Shown here piece by piece: positions 63,783 through 64,000 of a stretch of 64,000 nt of DNA. A model generated the notes under the pieces. It worked only from the letters and a program-made list of their open reading frames with translations. It was not told the origin of the DNA and made no database searches. The stretch comes from Pedobacter sp. Leaf250. GTDB taxonomy: Bacteria > Bacteroidota > Bacteroidia > Sphingobacteriales > Sphingobacteriaceae. The stretch spans positions 1 to 64,000 of the forward strand of contig NZ_CAKLBU010000015.1 in assembly GCF_920984735.1 (NCBI RefSeq), given 5' to 3'. The position numbers were made by a program, and so were the translations under genes. Numbering within the stretch: the first letter of the stretch is position 1; every line of letters starts with the position of its first letter.

Positions 63783-64000
63783 TTATCTCGAGATTTCTAA
63801 AACTTCGAATTGCATTTTACCTGCAGGCACTTCAATTTCGGCAAATTCGCCAACAGATTTACCCAACAAACCTTGCGCAATTGGAGATTTAACTGAAATT
63901 TTTCCAGTTTTTAAATCGGCTTCGGTTTCTGCAACCAATTGATAAGTCATGGTGGCGCCGTTTTTAACATTTTTAATTTTAACGATTGATAATGCCAAAA
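63783..64000 (-). CDS. greA: transcription elongation factor GreA, 3' part
   Basis: Partial; the 5' part lies beyond the right edge. The 72 visible residues are the GreA C-terminal FKBP-like domain (VKIKNVKNGATMTYQLVAE, ISVKSPIAQGLLGKSVGEF, FEVLEIS). GreA stimulates RNA cleavage by backtracked RNA polymerase. The frame is open to the edge, with no true start in the window. Confidence 0.93.
   Translation of the reverse strand, partial: LALSIVKIKNVKNGATMTYQLVAETEADLKTGKISVKSPIAQGLLGKSVGEFAEIEVPAGKMQFEVLEISR

Overview
The window looks like a chromosomal segment of a Bacteroidota member of the Sphingobacteriaceae, most like Pedobacter. The evidence is an AT-rich genome with TAnnTTTG-type promoter elements, SusC/SusD proteins, a FecR with a DUF4974-like C-terminus, a type B T9SS sorting tail, DUF4251, and secreted proteins that often end their signal peptide in AQ. 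No rRNA, CRISPR array, phage or transposase gene is visible. The host genus is inference.

Layout. 1-5.5 kb (mostly minus): a secreted esterase, prfB with a complete programmed +1 frameshift site, a secreted M20 amidohydrolase, a DUF937-like protein, and two small genes each broken by one in-frame stop. 5.7-11.7 kb (plus): pgi, a catalytic plus non-catalytic M16 peptidase pair, and a DUF4251 protein. 11.7-24.9 kb (minus): glutamine cyclotransferase, YraN, DnaG, secreted SGNH and serine hydrolases, a second M20 enzyme, SPOR and PEGA proteins, SecA. 25-31.7 kb (plus): a secreted intradiol-dioxygenase-like lipoprotein, an unknown protein with a cupin/pirin-like partner, a VWA protein and MoxR-like ATPase separated by a triple 75-bp tandem repeat, and a membrane metallophosphoesterase. 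31.8-36.2 kb (minus): a module of S9 peptidase-like lipoprotein, sensor kinase and response regulator, in which the S9 protein has lost its catalytic Ser and His. 36.4-42 kb: a TPR protein, two GNATs, a roughly 200-bp MITE-like nested palindrome, and the GTPases Der and Era. 42.0-42.8 kb: two tRNA-fMet/tRNA-Glu cassettes with a degenerate tRNA relic and a canonical promoter. 42.8-50.6 kb: an SPFH membrane operon, an NHL-repeat T9SS cargo protein, a DoxX/HxlR divergent pair with an operator-like palindrome, and two very basic nucleic-acid-binding-like proteins. 50.8-60.3 kb (minus): a compact polysaccharide utilization locus, sigma - FecR - SusC - SusD - PKD lipoprotein - GH16, which probably targets a beta-glucan. 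60.4-64 kb: ArsR-type regulator plus old yellow enzyme, pirin, small GNAT, HIT, and the 3' end of greA.

How it works together. Most of the window is housekeeping (RF2, Pgi, DnaG, SecA, Der, Era, initiator tRNA) mixed with envelope and secreted hydrolases. The PUL is a self-contained sense-import-degrade unit: the STN domain of SusC should signal through FecR to the ECF sigma factor, SusC/D import the glycan, and the PKD lipoprotein and GH16 bind and cut it.

The most unusual material is non-coding or degenerate: (1) a family of intergenic imperfect inverted repeats built of about 7-nt GTT-phased units, seen at six or more loci; (2) a nested-palindrome element at 39.4-39.6 kb; (3) a plus-strand terminator just upstream of susC that suggests an antisense RNA; (4) the dead S9 protein coupled to a histidine kinase; (5) a multi-hairpin intergenic block at 27.1-27.4 kb.
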